This document shows, piece by piece, positions 32,541 to 34,583 of a DNA stretch of 34,583 bases (position 1 is the first letter of the stretch; the number at the start of each line of letters is the position of its first letter). Where the stretch lies: contig JBEKOB010000041.1 of NCBI GenBank assembly GCA_049522195.1, positions 1 through 34,583 of the forward strand, given 5' to 3'. Made by a program: the position numbers and the translations under genes. This stretch comes from UBA9647 sp049522195 (lineage in GTDB: Bacteria > Bacteroidota > Ignavibacteria > UBA10030). Under the pieces are notes generated by a model. It saw nothing but the letters and a program-made list of their open reading frames with translations. It did no database searches and was not told the DNA's origin.

Positions 32541-34196
32541 TTAGAACCCGCCTGAGAAGAACCCCCAAAACTGGTCACCGAGCTCCCACCATTTCACCAT
32601 CGCTGCACGGGCCGTGGTGTTCGTATAAGTAGTCAGGAACTCCCGCACCTTTTGGTGACCCGCTTCCGAGCCATCGGCCTTCAGCATGTCCTGCACGCGC
32701 TGTTCGAGCATCGGCAGATCGGAAAGACTCTTCTGCTCAATCTCCGCTGCAGCTTTTTCCATGATGGGACGAGTTCTGCCGTACTGGATTGTAGCAAGAC
32801 GATTCGCACGACGGAACCACCACGTCGCTGCGTCTTCGCGATACCTCTGCTGGCCGCATACTTCAAAGCTTTTCGGAAGATCAAGCGTGCCGGCAAATAT
32901 CGGGAAGCGTGGGCTCTGCGCCGGATTGTCAAATGCAAACCAGGCCACACCACCTATTTCGTTCGGCAGCCAACCACGAAGCTGAACGACCTGTGAATAG
33001 GAGCATCGTGCGATGGCAATCGTCCGGGTCGGAGCAACTGTCCCCGGCTTGAGCGTGTTGAGAAGCCTCATGAGATCTGCGCTCATCCACGGACTTGCCA
33101 GAGGGCTCTTCACCATCTCAGGGGCCTTACCGGCAATGCTGTCCTTCACGATTTCTTCCCTCGTTCTCATGAACCGTGGGACCATCAGATTCTTCGTCAT
33201 ATCGTTGTCTGTCCCCTCGTACGTCTCATGATACATCTTCAGGACATCCTGCAGCGACACCGTCTTCTCCGGCTTGACGCTGAACGGAAGCTCATCGGAG
33301 TCCATCGAGATATTCAGTGACGGAGCAAAGGTTTTGAAAATGTAGAGCTCGCGGGTCGAGAACGGCTTTTTGCCGCTATATGCTTTCCAGAACTTGAACG
33401 GCTCTTTGCCGTCCCACCATCCCATTTCTTTCGCGAGAGAGAAAACGTTGGCCGAGGCCATAGAGTGATCGGGATCTTTGATATTGATTTCGCTGATGCG
33501 GGGGATATTTGCGGAAACGCCGATATTGTCATCCGGAATCCGCGCTGCAGCCCAGACCGCCCCCTTCTCCGCTGGACCACCGCCAAAGATCTCAAACTGC
33601 CAGACCTCCTTCGTGTCGGCAACGGTCAGGCACTCGCCCCAATCGCCGTAACCGTATTTCGTCGCCAGGCTTCCCATCATTTTGATGGCATCACGCGCTG
33701 TCGTGCAGCGCTCGAGAGCGATTGCCTGAAGCTCTTCGATCAGGAACCACCCTTCATCATTGCGTAACTCTTCGCGACCACCGATGGTTGTTTCTCCGAA
33801 TCCCAACTGCTTCTCATTGAGAGACGGATATGCAACGTTCACGTATGAGTACGTCTCTTCAGTATCCGGGACTTCGCCTTTCAGGATCTTCCCCCGCATA
33901 TCGGTCACAAATTCCGTGTGCAGGTTGCCCCAGTAGATTTTCTTCATCGTGCCCTTCTCATGTTTCTTGTGCGACACGATGTTGAGCCACGTCCGGTAAT
34001 TGCCGTCACATGTGTGTCCGACCATGACAGAACCGTCCGTCGAGGCAAGCCGGCCCACCATGATGCTTGTGCATCCTTCATCTGTCTCGATCTGCTTCTT
34101 CTGCTGTGCCACCATCTGCGAGCAGATCGCAACAAATAGCAGCGAGAACAGGAGCACCAGGCATTTCCGATATCTTCGGAGAACGAGGGATTCCAT
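32541..34196 (-). CDS. C69 family dipeptidase, exported
   Basis: A 551-residue Ntn-hydrolase of peptidase family C69. A signal region covers residues 1-31 (CLVLLFSLLFVAICSQMVAQ). The nucleophile is the Cys42 of DEGCTSIMVGRLASTDGSVM, which becomes N-terminal after processing. Other features are GGREELRNDEGWFLIEELQA, ERCTTARDAIKMMGSLATKY, EVWQFEIFGGGPAEKGAVWA and SANIPRISEINI. C69 enzymes cleave dipeptides. GAAAGGAAAC precedes ATG 34196. The partial gene upstream ends 51 bp away on the same strand. A strong terminator closes the unit. Confidence 0.9.
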   Translation of the reverse strand: MESLVLRRYRKCLVLLFSLLFVAICSQMVAQQKKQIETDEGCTSIMVGRLASTDGSVMVGHTCDGNYRTWLNIVSHKKHEKGTMKKIYWGNLHTEFVTDMRGKILKGEVPDTEETYSYVNVAYPSLNEKQLGFGETTIGGREELRNDEGWFLIEELQAIALERCTTARDAIKMMGSLATKYGYGDWGECLTVADTKEVWQFEIFGGGPAEKGAVWAAARIPDDNIGVSANIPRISEINIKDPDHSMASANVFSLAKEMGWWDGKEPFKFWKAYSGKKPFSTRELYIFKTFAPSLNISMDSDELPFSVKPEKTVSLQDVLKMYHETYEGTDNDMTKNLMVPRFMRTREEIVKDSIAGKAPEMVKSPLASPWMSADLMRLLNTLKPGTVAPTRTIAIARCSYSQVVQLRGWLPNEIGGVAWFAFDNPAQSPRFPIFAGTLDLPKSFEVCGQQRYREDAATWWFRRANRLATIQYGRTRPIMEKAAAEIEQKSLSDLPMLEQRVQDMLKADGSEAGHQKVREFLTTYTNTTARAAMVKWWELGDQFWGFFSGGF

Positions 34197-34247
34197 AGAT
34201 GTTTCCTTTCGGCGGTAACTAATTGATACTCACTTTATTTGCCATAT

Positions 34248-34583
34248 TCATTCAAACGCCAGGCGGCCCGGCTTGGCCAGCGCCGGATTGTGCAGGAACG
34301 CTCCGATTCCTTTTTCAATCACTTCGGCATAGCGCGGCACGTCAACGCACACCAGCGGCTTTTCAGGATGTGCTTCCGTCCAGCTCGCCATCGTCTGCAA
34401 AACAGCCGACGTGTGCCTGCCAACGCGGACAGCGATCGGCCATCCTTTTTCATCAATCTTCTCGAACAAGAGCCCATGCTTGCCGGCCTTCACAACGAAA
34501 TCATCCTTCCCGGTCAGCAACTGCTCCGTCGTGGTCTTTCCCCTCGTGGCGTCAAGGAACGGCTCGGGGGATTCAAACAGCAT
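34248..34583 (-). CDS. Unrecognised protein, C-terminal 111 residues (runs off the window)
   Basis: The frame is open from the window edge, so the N-terminus is missing; the Met at the edge is probably internal. Visible words are TTTEQLLTGKDDFVVKAGKH, GWPIAVRVGRHTSAVLQTMA and PLVCVDVPRYAEVIEKGIGA. The segment looks alpha/beta and soluble, with no membrane helix. I considered an asparaginase II-like C-terminus and an acyl-CoA synthetase end but neither fits well enough to name. It may be the first gene of a unit with the C69 peptidase. Confidence 0.6.
   Translation of the reverse strand: MLFESPEPFLDATRGKTTTEQLLTGKDDFVVKAGKHGLLFEKIDEKGWPIAVRVGRHTSAVLQTMASWTEAHPEKPLVCVDVPRYAEVIEKGIGAFLHNPALAKPGRLAFE

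Overview
The window looks like chromosomal DNA of a mid-GC bacterium from the Bacteroidota/Chlorobi side, most likely Ignavibacteria-like. This is inferred from gene families only: a LytS/LytTR pair, LiaF-like membrane proteins, a HEAT-like protein of a Bacteroidota type, a GxGYxYP protein, a signal-peptide-bearing M3 peptidase, and word-rich intergenic repeats. I see no rRNA, tRNA, CRISPR array, transposase or phage gene.

Positions 1-6300 are almost all minus strand and read as an envelope/stress accessory island. They hold tiny membrane proteins (two of them tandem copies), an eRF1-like protein, DUF5661, a triple-BON periplasmic protein, DUF2007, a DUF1508/DUF2934-like/TM/OmpA fusion, a DUF2959 lipoprotein, and a response regulator coupled to DoxX. 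Gene debris lies between them: a 38-residue alcohol dehydrogenase N-terminus and an OmpA tail fused in frame upstream of the response regulator. Positions 6300-13020 (minus) carry a carbohydrate block: a GT4 glycosyltransferase with a C-terminal toroid-like domain, an overlapping GH130 glycosidase/phosphorylase and a GT39-like membrane transferase. A 37-bp element (30/37 identical) precedes both the response-regulator region and the GT4/GH130 operon.

Positions 13180-32180 are plus strand. They contain a HEAT-like protein, XdhC, M3 peptidase, DinB, MocA, a LiaF-like/LiaF-like/LytS/LytTR membrane-stress unit, a four-helix-bundle gene, a PfkB kinase, a divergent sigma-like factor, a GxGYxYP protein split by one in-frame TAA, creatininase, glucose-6-phosphate isomerase, a haem-binding protein and alpha-glucan phosphorylase. 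A minus-strand C69 dipeptidase and a partial gene close the window.

The best lead for something undescribed is a set of degenerate GATGACCCGATC-type word arrays. One array sits as a gene-less inverted pair after xdhC. The same two orientations flank the four-helix-bundle gene, where the repeat word supplies that gene's stop codon and the next gene's start codon. Other leads are the shared 37-bp motif, the TAA-interrupted GxGYxYP gene, the GH130 gene without a canonical start, and an exact-period 120-bp tandem repeat after glgP.
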